Shown here: piece by piece, positions 5,423 through 5,455 of the stretch | Layout: each line of letters opens with the position of its first letter | Position numbering within the stretch: the stretch's first letter is position 1 | Assembly: GCA_021802375.1 (NCBI GenBank) | Contig: JAKAAL010000356.1 | Coordinates: 1-5,455, forward strand | Source of the DNA: Bacillota bacterium | GTDB taxonomy: Bacteria; Bacillota_E; Sulfobacillia; Sulfobacillales; Sulfobacillaceae | Direction: 5' to 3' | DNA: 5,455 nt | Notes under the pieces: generated by a model | Databases searched by the model: none | What the model saw: the letters and a program-made list of their open reading frames with translations, nothing else | Told to the model about the DNA's origin: nothing | Made by a program: the position numbers and the translations under genes

Positions 5423-5455
5423 GAACCTCGCGAAAGCACAAGCGAGATAATATCA

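Noticed and set aside
5427..5446. CTCGC/GCGAG hairpin upstream of the tRNA promoter
   Set aside because: A five-pair stem with a 10-base loop and no convincing T run on either strand; too weak to call a terminator.

Overview
The window most resembles a chromosomal stretch from a Gram-positive, Firmicutes-like bacterium of roughly 50% GC. Three things suggest this: strong AGGAGG-type ribosome-binding sites, a near-consensus sigma-A promoter (TTGACC, 17 bp, TATAAT) and tRNA genes that encode their own CCA ends. A Sulfobacillus-type organism would fit, but that is inference and no marker here proves it.

Bases 1-4595 (+ strand) carry an error-prone translesion synthesis (mutasome) operon. In order it holds an ImuB-like, catalytically degenerate Y-family polymerase homologue whose 5' end lies outside the window; a 76-residue Trp-rich protein resembling the DUF6504 family; a very small gene with an excellent ribosome-binding site that appears broken by a one-base frameshift; and DnaE2 (ImuC), the C-family error-prone polymerase. 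In known ImuA/ImuB/DnaE2 systems, ImuB is the clamp-binding scaffold and DnaE2 supplies polymerase activity. Here the three palm aspartates of DnaE2 are intact, while both the ImuB active site and the DnaE2 PHP metal site look lost. The genes are tightly packed and probably translationally coupled. ImuA and any SOS operator would lie left of the window.

Bases about 4560-5012 hold the wreck of an IS607-family insertion sequence. The MerR/serine-resolvase tnpA starts 7 bp after the dnaE2 stop, is frameshifted by a 19-bp tandem duplication, and then runs directly into what looks like the last ~35 codons of tnpB, so most of the element is deleted. The left end of the element probably forms the last codons of dnaE2.

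Bases 5013-5143 show no recognisable gene. Bases 5144-5169 resemble, on the minus strand, the right-end hairpin of an IS200/IS605-type element. That hairpin is fused to the 5' half of a tRNA gene at a shared CGCCTTT motif. Intact tRNA-Glu(TTC) and tRNA-Ala(GGC) follow, transcribed right to left from the promoter near 5394-5422. The tRNA operon therefore converges on the mutasome operon, with a graveyard of mobile-element debris between them.
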